Assembly: GCA_039917655.1 (NCBI GenBank)
Contig: JBDSJC010000211.1
Location: 1-17,172, forward strand
Direction: 5' to 3'
Length of the DNA stretch: 17,172 nucleotides
Origin: PNKC01 sp039917655
Lineage (GTDB): Bacteria > Chloroflexota > Dehalococcoidia > Tepidiformales > Tepidiformaceae
Part shown: piece by piece, positions 1 through 7,146 of the stretch
Layout of the letters: each line of letters starts with the position of its first letter
How positions within the stretch are numbered: position 1 is the first letter of the stretch
Translations under genes and position numbers: made by a program
The notes under the pieces: generated by a model
Seen by the model: only the letters and a program-made list of their open reading frames with translations
The model's database searches: none
What the model was told of the DNA's origin: nothing

Positions 1-144
1 GATCTGTTGCAGCTTCTCCTGCTTCGTGGAGTGCGAAATCTCGATGCCGTCGTAGCCCGCGTCGGCAGCGTACTGGGCGAACGCGGCGCCGTCTGCGAAG
101 CGCTCCTGCTGGGCGTACATCGTTGAGAGCGCAAGTGGTTTCAT
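1..144 (-). CDS. Sugar phosphate isomerase/epimerase-like protein (N-terminal fragment)
   Basis: Only the first 48 codons are inside the window; the gene continues past base 1. It opens MKPLALSTMYAQQ and continues with a helix and a strand ending DAGYDGIEI. This is the usual beginning of xylose-isomerase-like (AP endonuclease 2 fold) TIM barrels: strand beta-1, a helix, then strand beta-2 with the G(Y/F)DGIE signature. These enzymes usually isomerise or epimerise sugars or related polyols in the cytoplasm with a divalent metal, but the substrate cannot be told from this fragment. The ATG overlaps the stop of the upstream membrane-protein gene as ATGA (141-144), so it is translationally coupled and is the last visible gene of the dxr-rseP operon. 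The family call is fairly good; the exact function is unknown. Confidence 0.7.
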   Translation of the reverse strand, partial: MKPLALSTMYAQQERFADGAAFAQYAADAGYDGIEISHSTKQEKLQQI

Positions 145-449
145 TTCGTCTGGTGTTCCTGCGTGGCGTTGGTTGCGGTGGTTGTCCCCTGTAGGCTTAA
201 GCGTCGAAGAACGAGCAAGAGGGACGGTACAGCAACGGCAGCGACCATACTCATCCAGATTCCAGATCCGCCGTTCGCCCCAAGTACGGGCACCGCGATG
301 CCGGAGACGACCGCCGCAAGGAGGCAGAGCGGCAGGCTCGCCAGCCCGGCTTCGCCCTTTGTGGCGACCGACAGGACGAGCCACGGGAGGAACCCGCATA
401 GCAGCCAGGCAACGACGAAGATGCTCACGAAGATCGTTTCGAACAGCAC
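141..449 (-). CDS. Small three-helix membrane protein of unknown function
   Basis: This 102-residue protein is not recognised as a named family. It has three likely transmembrane segments at about residues 5-27, 37-58 and 66-82, then a short polar tail rich in Thr, Asn and Gln. A short loop with Lys and Glu separates the first two helices. The start is GTG at 447-449, nine bases from the rseP stop, with only a weak ribosome site. The stop overlaps the next gene's ATG (ATGA). The tight spacing on both sides supports a real gene in the dxr-rseP operon and argues against a chance frame; the opposite-strand frames over the same bases lack this hydrophobic pattern. A role in the membrane near RseP is possible but is inference only. 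Confidence 0.65.
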   Translation of the reverse strand: MLFETIFVSIFVVAWLLCGFLPWLVLSVATKGEAGLASLPLCLLAAVVSGIAVPVLGANGGSGIWMSMVAAVAVPSLLLVLRRLSLQGTTTATNATQEHQTK

Positions 450-458
450 AGGCGCGGC

Positions 459-1649
459 CTAGGTCACAAGCCGGGCGATGTCGAAGTAGGTGACCACGAG
501 TACACCAGCCATGAGCAGAGCAAATCCTGTGAGGTGGACCAACGCTTCCTTCTCCGGCGCGACGCGACGCCCGCCGCGCAGAATCTCGACGAACACGAAG
601 AAGATGCGGCCGCCGTCCAACATCGGCAGCGGCAGTACGTTAAAGATTGCAAGATTCAGGCTAAGCAGCGCCGCGAATTCGATCAGCGGGCGCCATCCTT
701 CCTGTTCGATGAGGTCGCCGGTAGTTGTCGCGATGCCCACCGGCCCAGTGAACGTGGGTTGGTCTTCGCCCCCCGGCGAGCCGCTATTACCGCCGATCCG
801 CGATTGAATCTCGTTTTTTGTGAGGATGACCGTATCCCAAAGCGAACCCACTGCTTTGGGGAATGCCTCCCACGGGTAGTACGAAACTGACTCCGAGAAG
901 GGGAAGACCAGTTCCGCCTTCGTGCACTTCCCCGCGTCGTCGAACTCGATGCAACGCGAGGGCGCGGAGATGCGGATGCCGGTCGCTCCCTGGCCAGCCG
1001 GAGGATGCCAGCGTGCGTAGACCTCGGCGTTAAGCGTGGAGCCTGCCCGTGAGATTACCCACTTCTGAGTTTCGCCCAAGTTCAGGCGGTTCGCGTAGAT
1101 CAGTTCGTTCGTGTTCTTCACTTCGCGGCCCTGCACATCAAGCACGCGGTCGCCTGGCTGGAGCCCTTGTACTGGGGCTGAACCGTCGCGCATTTCGCCG
1201 CTGATCTTTGCTTCCGAAGCAGGCGAACCGGCGACCACCTCGCCCACCTGCGCCCCGGCCAACGAGCGTTCGCGAGGGACCATAAACCCGACAGCGAGCA
1301 AGAGAATAGCGAGGATCAGGTTCATGAAGACACCGGCGAACATCACCGTCAGCCGTTTCCAGCGGGGCGCCGCGGCCAGTGAGCGCGGGTCGGTAGGGTC
1401 TTCCTCGCCGAGGAGCCGGACGAAGCCGCCGATCGGCAGCCAGTTCAGCGTGTATTCGGTATCGCCCTTGCGGAAATAGGTTAGGGCCTTCGGCGGGAAA
1501 CCGATTCCGAACTCCAGCACCTTGATTCCGAACGCCTTAGCGGCGAGGAAGTGTCCAAATTCGTGCAACACGACCAGCACGAGCAGCAAGCCGAGGAACG
1601 GCCCAGCCGCTCGCAAGATCGCAACAGGGTCAAATGCGAGGAAGATCAA
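459..1649 (-). CDS. rseP: Site-2 metalloprotease RseP (M50 family)
   Basis: A zinc intramembrane protease of 396 residues that cleaves transmembrane substrates, classically anti-sigma factors after a first site-1 cut. The HExxH zinc motif is HEFGH at residues 29-33 inside the first hydrophobic helix. A second hydrophobic segment lies at about 105-125, a PDZ region at roughly 130-215, and the third zinc ligand motif LDGGR at 344-348, followed by a last membrane helix at about 372-390. The length is normal for the family, though with only one evident PDZ domain rather than the two of E. coli RseP. The start is TTG (1647-1649), overlapping the dxr stop as TTGA, so it is coupled to dxr. dxr-rseP adjacency is a common bacterial arrangement and strengthens both calls. 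No site-1 protease or anti-sigma factor gene is visible nearby. Confidence 0.95.
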   Translation of the reverse strand: MIFLAFDPVAILRAAGPFLGLLLVLVVLHEFGHFLAAKAFGIKVLEFGIGFPPKALTYFRKGDTEYTLNWLPIGGFVRLLGEEDPTDPRSLAAAPRWKRLTVMFAGVFMNLILAILLLAVGFMVPRERSLAGAQVGEVVAGSPASEAKISGEMRDGSAPVQGLQPGDRVLDVQGREVKNTNELIYANRLNLGETQKWVISRAGSTLNAEVYARWHPPAGQGATGIRISAPSRCIEFDDAGKCTKAELVFPFSESVSYYPWEAFPKAVGSLWDTVILTKNEIQSRIGGNSGSPGGEDQPTFTGPVGIATTTGDLIEQEGWRPLIEFAALLSLNLAIFNVLPLPMLDGGRIFFVFVEILRGGRRVAPEKEALVHLTGFALLMAGVLVVTYFDIARLVT

Positions 1650-2803
1650 ACGACTGCTCCGATGGGTGTGCCGAGCGCATTGCAGCGGCCTTCGGCATCG
1701 GCCGCGAGGACTGCTTCGAGGTCCGGGTCCGAGACGGAGTTGTGCCTTGCGAGTGCCGACTCGATGAGGCCGGGGATGTCGAGGAAGCCGATTTCGCCGC
1801 CAAGGAAGCGCCCAACCGCAATTTCGTCGGCAGCGGCCATCACCGCCGGGTACGTGCCGCCAAGCCGTCCCGCTTCCATGGCAAGGCGAAGGCAGGGGAA
1901 TCGCTGCATGTCCGGCCGCCCGAAATTGAGCGACCCGATGGCTGCCAGATCAAGTGCGGGGGCTGGCGGCGTAGGCATGCGATCCGGGTAGGCGAGCGCC
2001 AATTGGATAGGGAGGCGCATGTCCGGCACGCCGAGCTGGGCCTTCACGCTGCCGTCGCTGAACTCCACCAGTGAATGGACGATCGATTCGCGGTGCAGGA
2101 CGACTTCCACCTTTTCCATCGGGACGTCGAACAGCCACGTGGCTTCAATCGTCTCCATCCCTTTGTTCATCAGGGAAGCGCTATCGACGGTTATCTTGCG
2201 ACCCATCTTCCATGTGGGGTGGTTAAGTGCCTGTTCAGTGGTGACTGCGGAGAGTTGAGCCTGGTCGAAGTCCCGGAATGCGCCGCCGCTGGCCGTAAGC
2301 AGAATCCGCCGGATGGTGTGGCCCTCCTCACCCCAGAGGCATTGCCAGATGGCCGAATGCTCGCTGTCCACCGGCAACAACTGTCCGCCGCCACGGGCCA
2401 TCGCCGCGCGGACGAGATTGCCGGCCATCACCAGCACTTCTTTGTTGGCGATGGCGACCGGGCGCCCGAACTCCAGGGCGCGCAGCGTGGGAGTCAGACC
2501 GGCGGCGCCAGCGGTGCTGACCAGCAGCAGGCCGGTCTCCTCAGCGACAGCCATCTCATCCATCGAAACGAAAGCAGCGCCCACGTGGGCGACGGCCTGG
2601 TCAAGCGTGGCGGAACGGGCTTCGGCGCAAACGTAGCGAGGGCGGAACTCCAGCACCTGGCGTGCGAGCTCATCGCAGTTATGTCCAGCAGCGAGGCCGA
2701 CGACGCGAAACCTATCGGGGGCGTTGCGGATCACATCCAACGATTGCTGGCCAACCGAACCAGTGGAACCGAGCACGGCGATGCCGCGAGGTGAGTCAGT
2801 CAC
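1646..2803 (-). CDS. dxr: 1-deoxy-D-xylulose 5-phosphate reductoisomerase
   Basis: This 385-residue enzyme converts 1-deoxy-D-xylulose 5-phosphate to 2-C-methyl-D-erythritol 4-phosphate with NADPH and a divalent metal, the committed step of the MEP isoprenoid pathway in the cytoplasm. The NADPH fold opens with GSTGSVG at residues 12-18; IANKE follows at 118-122. The metal and catalytic residues are D146 and E148 (VDSEHSAIWQ) and E217 in SLMNKGME (210-217). The flexible loop NHPTWKMG with its Trp is at 194-201. All signature residues are present and the length is typical. The start chosen is GTG at 2801-2803, because it puts the first strand (GIAVLGSTG) at the usual distance from the N-terminus. 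It is the first gene of the minus-strand operon and is coupled to rseP. A three-codon frame overlaps its start (see findings). Confidence 0.97.
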   Translation of the reverse strand: MTDSPRGIAVLGSTGSVGQQSLDVIRNAPDRFRVVGLAAGHNCDELARQVLEFRPRYVCAEARSATLDQAVAHVGAAFVSMDEMAVAEETGLLLVSTAGAAGLTPTLRALEFGRPVAIANKEVLVMAGNLVRAAMARGGGQLLPVDSEHSAIWQCLWGEEGHTIRRILLTASGGAFRDFDQAQLSAVTTEQALNHPTWKMGRKITVDSASLMNKGMETIEATWLFDVPMEKVEVVLHRESIVHSLVEFSDGSVKAQLGVPDMRLPIQLALAYPDRMPTPPAPALDLAAIGSLNFGRPDMQRFPCLRLAMEAGRLGGTYPAVMAAADEIAVGRFLGGEIGFLDIPGLIESALARHNSVSDPDLEAVLAADAEGRCNALGTPIGAVV

Positions 2804-2811
2804 ACAGGCAT
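2800..2811 (-). other. Three-codon frame (ATG to TGA) overlapping the dxr GTG start
   Basis: Just upstream of dxr the minus strand reads AGGGGA (2821-2816), four bases, then ATG CCT GTG TGA. The TGA shares bases with the dxr GTG start (GTGA). The purine-rich site is spaced correctly for this ATG but lies 12 bases from the dxr GTG. It may be a minimal leader that feeds ribosomes to the GTG by reinitiation, or it may be chance. Confidence 0.3.
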
Positions 2812-2949
2812 CGTATCCCCTGAACTGTGCCCAAGACAGTGAGCATCCTCCCTCATCCCCGGTTATCGACGCCCTGTGTTTGCTTTGTGCCTCCGGACTT
2901 ACCGGTTCGGGCGCTTTCGTTCGAGACGGGAGTAGGACAACATGCAGCG
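2812..2949. promoter_or_regulatory. Divergent intergenic region between dxr and the exonuclease
   Basis: About 140 bases separate the two divergent genes and must hold both promoters. I see no hexamer pair good enough to name on either strand. AGGGGA at 2816-2821 is the likely ribosome site used for the dxr side; AGGAC at about 2934-2938 is a weak one for the exonuclease. Confidence 0.4.
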
Positions 2950-3957
2950 ATGCTCCTGGTCGCCGACGGAAACAACCTTGCCTGGGCAGGCTTTCACGCG
3001 CTGCGCCGGGCCATGGGCGCCGAAACGCCGGAGGAGAACGTGCGGGCTACGCTCCTCGGTCTCACCCAGAGCGTCCTCGGCTTCGCCAGCCGCAACGGTG
3101 AGCCGCCCGTACCAGGGCGTCCAGCGCCAACGGCACAGGCGGGGTTCGCCTTCGAATCCGGCACCCAAACCTCGCGGTTGGTGGTCTGCTTCGATGAAGG
3201 CCGGCCTCTTCGACGGCGCGAGATCTACGCCCCGTACCAGACCGGTCGCGAAGGCAACCCCAGCTTCATGGAGAACGAACCGTTCGTCCTGGAAGGGATC
3301 GCCCAATTCATTCAGGCCGCCAGCAAGTTGCCCATCGAAATTGTGCGCGGGGTAAACACGGAGGCGGACGACCTGATAGCGGCGGTGGTGACACAGGCCA
3401 CCGAAGCAAACGTGCGCATCGCATCCACCGATCGGGACTTCCTTCAGCTCGTGGATGGGCGCGTCTCCGTCTATTCGCCGGTGAAGCGGATTGTCATCAG
3501 CGAAGCGAATTTCACAGAGGTGACCGCCCCGCGTGGCTCGGACGACATCCCAATCGCCTTCCCACGCGAACGCTACCTGGATTACCGCGCGGCCAGCGGC
3601 GATGCCAGCGACGATCTGCCTGGAATCCCCGGGGTCGGCGCCCTGACCGCCGCCCGATTGCTCGTCCACGCGGAACTCGATGCGTACTTCGTATCGCCCG
3701 CGTTAGCGGGAGAGGTGCTGGGAAGGCGAAATGCGAAGCTGGAGGCTGCGCTTCAAGGGACCGCGGCTGGCGAAGCCGTTGAGCGCAATCGCGCCCTCAT
3801 GGACCTGCGACTCGCGGCCGCTCGCTATCCTGATCTGTCGCCCTACAGGCGGCGCGGGACGTGGGACGAGGAAGCGTTCCGCGCGTGGGTCGCCGAACAA
3901 CGCATCGCGGCGCTCGACCTGGAGGCGGCCTGCGTCACAATGCGACGGCTGAAGTGA
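2950..3957 (+). CDS. Stand-alone 5'-3' exonuclease (FEN / DNA polymerase I N-domain type)
   Basis: A structure-specific 5' nuclease of about 335 residues, related to the 5'-3' exonuclease domain of DNA polymerase I; the family removes RNA primers and 5' flaps in repair and lagging-strand processing. Visible acidic metal-site motifs are LLVADGNNLAW (D6), CFDEG (D82), TEADD (E138, D140, D141), STDRD (D161, D163) and GDASDD (D218, D221, D222), followed by the helix-hairpin-helix LPGIPGVG at 223-230. A Pro/Ala-rich insert (about residues 50-75) lies before the second acidic motif. No polymerase domain follows, so it resembles Xni- or YpcP-type solitary exonucleases. The reading frame is open back to GTG 2827, but ATG 2950 is chosen because the family starts right at the LLxxDGNN strand. 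Divergent from dxr and convergent with tRNA-Val. Confidence 0.9.
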   Translation: MLLVADGNNLAWAGFHALRRAMGAETPEENVRATLLGLTQSVLGFASRNGEPPVPGRPAPTAQAGFAFESGTQTSRLVVCFDEGRPLRRREIYAPYQTGREGNPSFMENEPFVLEGIAQFIQAASKLPIEIVRGVNTEADDLIAAVVTQATEANVRIASTDRDFLQLVDGRVSVYSPVKRIVISEANFTEVTAPRGSDDIPIAFPRERYLDYRAASGDASDDLPGIPGVGALTAARLLVHAELDAYFVSPALAGEVLGRRNAKLEAALQGTAAGEAVERNRALMDLRLAAARYPDLSPYRRRGTWDEEAFRAWVAEQRIAALDLEAACVTMRRLK

Positions 3958-3972
3958 CTGAGTGGAGTGGAC

Positions 3973-4049
3973 TGGTGGGCGATGAGGGGCTCGAACCCCC
4001 GGCCTTCTCGGTGTAAACGAGACGCTCTAACCAACTGAGCTAATCGCCC
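3973..4049 (-). tRNA. tRNA-Val (anticodon UAC)
   Basis: On the minus strand the 77 bases fold as a complete cloverleaf. The acceptor stem is GGGCGAT paired with ATCGCCC, the D arm is GCTC/GAGC, and the anticodon stem TCTCG/CGAGA encloses the loop TTTACAC with anticodon TAC (reads GUA and likely other valine codons). The T arm is GGGGG-TTCGAGC-CCCTC with one G-U pair. A discriminator A and an encoded CCA end (3973-3975) follow. It faces the exonuclease gene with 15 bases between the exonuclease stop and the CCA, and lies 62 bases downstream of the CAP gene on the same strand. All stems are intact, so it should be functional. Confidence 0.97.
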
Positions 4050-4111
4050 TCGGGACAGATTGATGGTGAGCCAAAGCGGCGAACGGGGCCACCCTGCAAC
4101 GCTGCCTCTTT

Positions 4112-4888
4112 TCAGTTGAGGAAGATGGTGACGTAGACCCACATCTTGCCGCTCTGCACGGCCGCCACGCCCACGCTGCTGAAGCGAACCTCAAGGATGT
4201 TCGCGCGGTGGCCAGGGCTCGCCATCAGCCCATCGAAAGCTGCGTCCACGGTACGCGATTCGGCATAGTTGTTGCGGGCCAGGTTTTCACCGGCAAGCCG
4301 GTACCGGATGCCGCGGGCAGCTAGCTCCGTGAACGCGCTCTCGCCGTCCGGGGCGTAGTGCTCGAAGTAGCCATTGGCGACCAGGTTTCGCGCCCGCGCC
4401 AGCGCAACCTCTGCCAGCGAGTCATCGACCTCCAGCGCGGCGCCGCCCACTCGCACTCGCGCCCCGTTCATCCGATCAACCAGGGCAGCTGATTTCTCGC
4501 GAGACGTTTGTAGATTTGCGGTCTGGACGACTCCAGTGGCCGGCAGCGATGACACTTGTGACGCGTCTCCCGCCGGTTCGAGCGCCGGTGCCGGGAGTGT
4601 CGCACTCGGTGTTGGAGTGGCCGCGACGAGGCCCGCCACGGCTGCATCTGGCCTACTTGGCGACGGTGGCTCTTTGGTGACAACCGTTGGAACGGCGTGT
4701 GAGCCACCAGCGGAGACGGCCGGGAGTGCCGATGTTTGACTCACAGGTCCGGACGCAACCGCGCGGTCTGCCATGCGGCTGACGGCGAGTCCTCCCAGGG
4801 AGCAACAGATCCCAACGAGGACGATCCAGGCGAAGGGCCAGCGATGGGGCATATCCAGACTGTCGGCCGGTGAACGGTTGGTGGACAT
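4112..4888 (-). CDS. Membrane-anchored CAP/SCP-domain protein
   Basis: A protein of about 258 residues with a short basic N-terminus, one hydrophobic anchor or uncleaved signal (about residues 18-35, WPFAWIVLVGI...), a long Ala/Pro/Thr/Ser-rich linker to about residue 130, and a C-terminal CAP (SCP/PR-1) domain. CAP hallmarks are seen: FEHYAP with the cavity His, GENLA, and SPGHRANIL followed by VGVAAV near the end. Bacterial proteins of this kind sit outside the membrane and are usually of unknown function. The domain is compact and ends almost at the stop. Start choice: ATG 4888 places the anchor at a normal distance; ATG 4852 is an alternative, and neither has a clear ribosome site. The frame continues upstream to 5017 but overlaps the divergent regulator gene and looks non-coding. 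The gene is divergent from the regulator at 4922. Confidence 0.85.
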   Translation of the reverse strand: MSTNRSPADSLDMPHRWPFAWIVLVGICCSLGGLAVSRMADRAVASGPVSQTSALPAVSAGGSHAVPTVVTKEPPSPSRPDAAVAGLVAATPTPSATLPAPALEPAGDASQVSSLPATGVVQTANLQTSREKSAALVDRMNGARVRVGGAALEVDDSLAEVALARARNLVANGYFEHYAPDGESAFTELAARGIRYRLAGENLARNNYAESRTVDAAFDGLMASPGHRANILEVRFSSVGVAAVQSGKMWVYVTIFLN

Positions 4889-4921
4889 CGGGGAAATGCC
4901 CAGATCGTGAGAAGAGGGACG
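4889..4921. promoter_or_regulatory. Very short divergent spacer between CAP gene and regulator
   Basis: Only 33 bases separate the two start codons as called, too few for two conventional promoters. The promoters must overlap or extend into the neighbouring coding regions, or the CAP gene starts later at ATG 4852. AGAGGG at 4913-4918 is the ribosome site of the regulator. Confidence 0.4.
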
Positions 4922-5695
4922 ATGCACGCGCCTACCCCCGAACGCCCGTTCACCGGCCTCCCGCCGCTCGTCGGCATGCAGGTTGCGGTCATCGCCGCCG
5001 AACTGGACCGCTCGCACGACCGCGCCCGCGGTCTTGAGGAGTTCGGCTATCGAGTCACAGCGATCGGCGACCCGGCAGCGGCGGCGGCGAGGCTATCTAA
5101 TTCGAGCGCTGAGGCGATCATCGTTGACCTCGGGCGCGACCTCTCCTTCCCGGCGGATGTTGTCACCCGGGTGCGAGCAGTCTCACAGTCGCCGATGTTG
5201 GTCGTGGGCTGCGCCGGCACTGCCGTCGAAATGTTGCGTTCTTTCGAAGCGGGCGCAGACGACTATTGCCGGCCACGTTGTAGTACCGAAGAGATCGACC
5301 TGCGGCTCCGTGCGCTCTTCCGGCGAATCGCCAACGGTGGAGCGTCCCCCGCCGCCCATGCGCCAGCGAGCGTGCGTGTCGGCGAAATCGAAATCAACCC
5401 GGCCAGTCAGACGGTACGCAAGGCAGGAGTCTCGGTACCCCTCTCGCCCACGGAGTTCCGGTTGCTCTCCACGCTAGCGGAGCATCCCGGAGAGGTCATC
5501 CCTTCGAAAGCGCTGATCGCGCGCGTTTGGGGAAATCAGTACGCCGGTGAGACGCACTATCTGCGGCTTTACGTGCGATACCTCCGGCAGAAGCTCGAAG
5601 TGGACCCCAGCCACCCGCACTACATCGTCAACCGCTGGGGGTCGGGCTACGCGCTCGAGGATGGCTCGCACGCCGCCCGTGAACTGGCCTCCTAG
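4922..5695 (+). CDS. OmpR/PhoB-type winged-helix regulator with degenerate receiver
   Basis: A 257-residue protein with an N-terminal receiver-like domain (about 19-135) and a C-terminal OmpR-type winged helix (about 151-247). The DNA-binding half is intact: LSPTEFRLLSTLAEHPGEV, ALIARVWG, the recognition-helix region YLRLYVRYLRQKL and the wing NRWGSGYAL. The receiver keeps the position of the phosphorylatable Asp (IIVDLG, D69) and GADDY at 111-115. The usual acidic pair after strand 1 is missing (VAVIAAEL), the switch Thr/Ser after strand 4 is replaced (VVGCAG), and the invariant Lys before Pro is not where expected (DYCRPR). It may therefore work without standard phosphorylation. No histidine kinase is adjacent. 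Start ATG 4922 is preferred over GTG 4907 because AGAGGG lies at the correct distance. Confidence 0.9.
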   Translation: MHAPTPERPFTGLPPLVGMQVAVIAAELDRSHDRARGLEEFGYRVTAIGDPAAAAARLSNSSAEAIIVDLGRDLSFPADVVTRVRAVSQSPMLVVGCAGTAVEMLRSFEAGADDYCRPRCSTEEIDLRLRALFRRIANGGASPAAHAPASVRVGEIEINPASQTVRKAGVSVPLSPTEFRLLSTLAEHPGEVIPSKALIARVWGNQYAGETHYLRLYVRYLRQKLEVDPSHPHYIVNRWGSGYALEDGSHAARELAS

Positions 5696-5714
5696 ACTGC
5701 GCCCCGGCGGCCCG

Positions 5715-5720
5715 TAGAAT
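5715..5720 (+). promoter_or_regulatory. Possible -10 element of the DinB-like gene
   Basis: TAGAAT matches the -10 consensus at five of six positions and lies 28 bases before the ATG, leaving room for the AGGAG ribosome site at 5738-5742. No good -35 is seen. Confidence 0.35.
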
Positions 5721-5748
5721 CGGTTCCATACAGACTCAGGAGCCGACC

Positions 5749-6273
5749 ATGACCCCGCACGCCATCCTTCGCAGCAGCCTCACATCCATGCACCAACTCC
5801 TCGACAAGGCCGTCGATGGGATGACCGCTGAGCACTTCAATTTCCGCCCACAGGAAGGCGGCGTAAGCGCCTTCTTCAGCCTTTGGCACTACGTCCGCAC
5901 GGAAGACAACATCGTCAACTTCGTGACGCAGGGCAAACCGACGGTCTGGCTCAACGGCGGCTACAACGAAATCTTCGAACTCCCGCGCAACAGCCAGGGG
6001 ACGGGCATGACCGGGGACGAGGCAAACGCCGTCCAGGTCCACGATGTCGCGAAGTGGCACGAGTACCAGCAGGGAGTCTGGGCCGCGACGGACAGCTACC
6101 TGGCAAGCATGTCGCCGGAGGAGTTCGAGCAGCGCAAGGTGACGATTAAGCCGCTGGGCGAGATGTCGCTCTGGGACGGCATCTACGGGGTCTGCCTGAG
6201 CCACGGCTACCGGCACGTGGGTGAGATCGAATACGTCCGCGGCGTCCAGGGCCTTGGCGGGCTGACGATCTAG
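5749..6273 (+). CDS. DinB-like metal-binding protein
   Basis: This 174-residue protein looks like a DinB/YfiT-type four-helix bundle, a superfamily that includes mycothiol- or bacillithiol-dependent transferases and many uncharacterised members. The typical three-histidine metal site is seen as H47 in the helix SLWHYVRTEDN and H152 and H156 in the last long helix (LSHGYRHVGEIEY). The opening helix RSSLTSMHQLLDKAVDGM and the phrase GMTAEHFNFRP are also typical. The length matches the family. An AGGAG six bases before the ATG is a strong ribosome site, and TAGAAT at 5715-5720 could be its -10 element. It stands alone, 53 bases after the regulator and convergent with the acetyltransferase gene. 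The substrate is unknown. Confidence 0.82.
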   Translation: MTPHAILRSSLTSMHQLLDKAVDGMTAEHFNFRPQEGGVSAFFSLWHYVRTEDNIVNFVTQGKPTVWLNGGYNEIFELPRNSQGTGMTGDEANAVQVHDVAKWHEYQQGVWAATDSYLASMSPEEFEQRKVTIKPLGEMSLWDGIYGVCLSHGYRHVGEIEYVRGVQGLGGLTI

Positions 6274-7050
6274 TCACCAGGCGGGAGGCTCGCTCTTACC
6301 CAACACGATATAGTCGCCAACCCGGCGGAACCCCATCCTGAGATAGACCGGCAGGCCGATCTCCGTGGCCTCCAGGCAGGCAGCGCGGGCTCCAGCCTCG
6401 CGGCCGGCCATGATCGCGCCCGCTGTCACAGCGGCGCCAAAGCCGCGCTTCCGTAGCGACGGTGGCACGTAGACGTTGTGAATACCTACCATCTCGCCCG
6501 TGGTGTTCGCCATCGAGCGGGCGACCGGTACGCCTTCCGAGATGCCGAGCAACAGCTGACAGCCGGGCATGCCAATCGCCGTCTTCGCCATCGATGCCTG
6601 GAACGCATGGTCATCGTGCTCTTCGGAATCGAGCCGGCTATAAGCCGCGGCATCGGACGGGGTGCGTAGCAACCTGGTTTCGAACCCCGCAGGGTAGCCG
6701 AAGCGCTCTGGAATCGAATCGAGCAAGAGGGCAGGCTCGGTCCACCAATGGTGGTAACCGGACCGCGCGGCGGCGGCGATGAGCTCGGCGTCCGCCCAGC
6801 TGCGGAGGTCGAAGCGGGAGTTCACTCCGCGTCCATCGAACCACCGCTGCGCCCTTTTCAATGCCGCAGCGGCTGTCCCCTGGGTTTCGCCAACGAGCAC
6901 GGCAATGTTGAACGAGGACTCCCCGAGCCCGGCGTCGATGCAGAGCCACGGGCCAACGCGTTCAGAGTGAGCGGCCACGCCCAGCCTGGCGATGCGGCCA
7001 AGCGAAAACACGTAGTTTTCGAACATCAATTCCCGCCAGTGCGCGTCCAT
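6274..7050 (-). CDS. GNAT-family N-acetyltransferase
   Basis: A protein of about 258 residues whose C-terminal half is a GNAT fold that would transfer an acetyl group from acetyl-CoA to an amine. The acetyl-CoA pyrophosphate loop is RKRGFG (about 201-205) after the strand GIHNVYVPP, followed by the helix AAVTAGAIMAGREAG. Motif B is seen as LPVYLRMGFRRVGDYIVL close to the end. The N-terminal 130 residues form a separate region with weak GNAT character, so a two-domain (tandem) acetyltransferase is possible. Substrate unknown. Start: ATG 7050 is used; ATG 7026 has a better purine-rich site (GGCGGGAA) and is an alternative. The frame is open to 7500, but that part overlaps the divergent FTR-like gene and is not coding. 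Convergent with the DinB-like gene. Confidence 0.85.
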   Translation of the reverse strand: MDAHWRELMFENYVFSLGRIARLGVAAHSERVGPWLCIDAGLGESSFNIAVLVGETQGTAAAALKRAQRWFDGRGVNSRFDLRSWADAELIAAAARSGYHHWWTEPALLLDSIPERFGYPAGFETRLLRTPSDAAAYSRLDSEEHDDHAFQASMAKTAIGMPGCQLLLGISEGVPVARSMANTTGEMVGIHNVYVPPSLRKRGFGAAVTAGAIMAGREAGARAACLEATEIGLPVYLRMGFRRVGDYIVLGKSEPPAW

Positions 7051-7146
7051 CGCCCAATGGTACGAGCGCTGCCTGGATTTCGTCGCCGAAAGCGGGGATG
7101 CCGTCCATCGGCGATACTGACCAAGAACCTTCGCAGGAGAACGCTC

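Noticed and set aside
2075..2794. 239-codon open frame on the plus strand opposite dxr
   Set aside because: It is the antisense shadow of a high-GC gene with every dxr motif; its own translation shows no family signature.
2827..2949. GTG-started extension of the exonuclease by 41 residues
   Set aside because: The family begins at the LLxxDGNN strand, and the extension occupies the divergent promoter region.
2899..3669. 256-codon open frame opposite the exonuclease
   Set aside because: The exonuclease carries all catalytic motifs on the plus strand; this frame has none and would run antisense through it.
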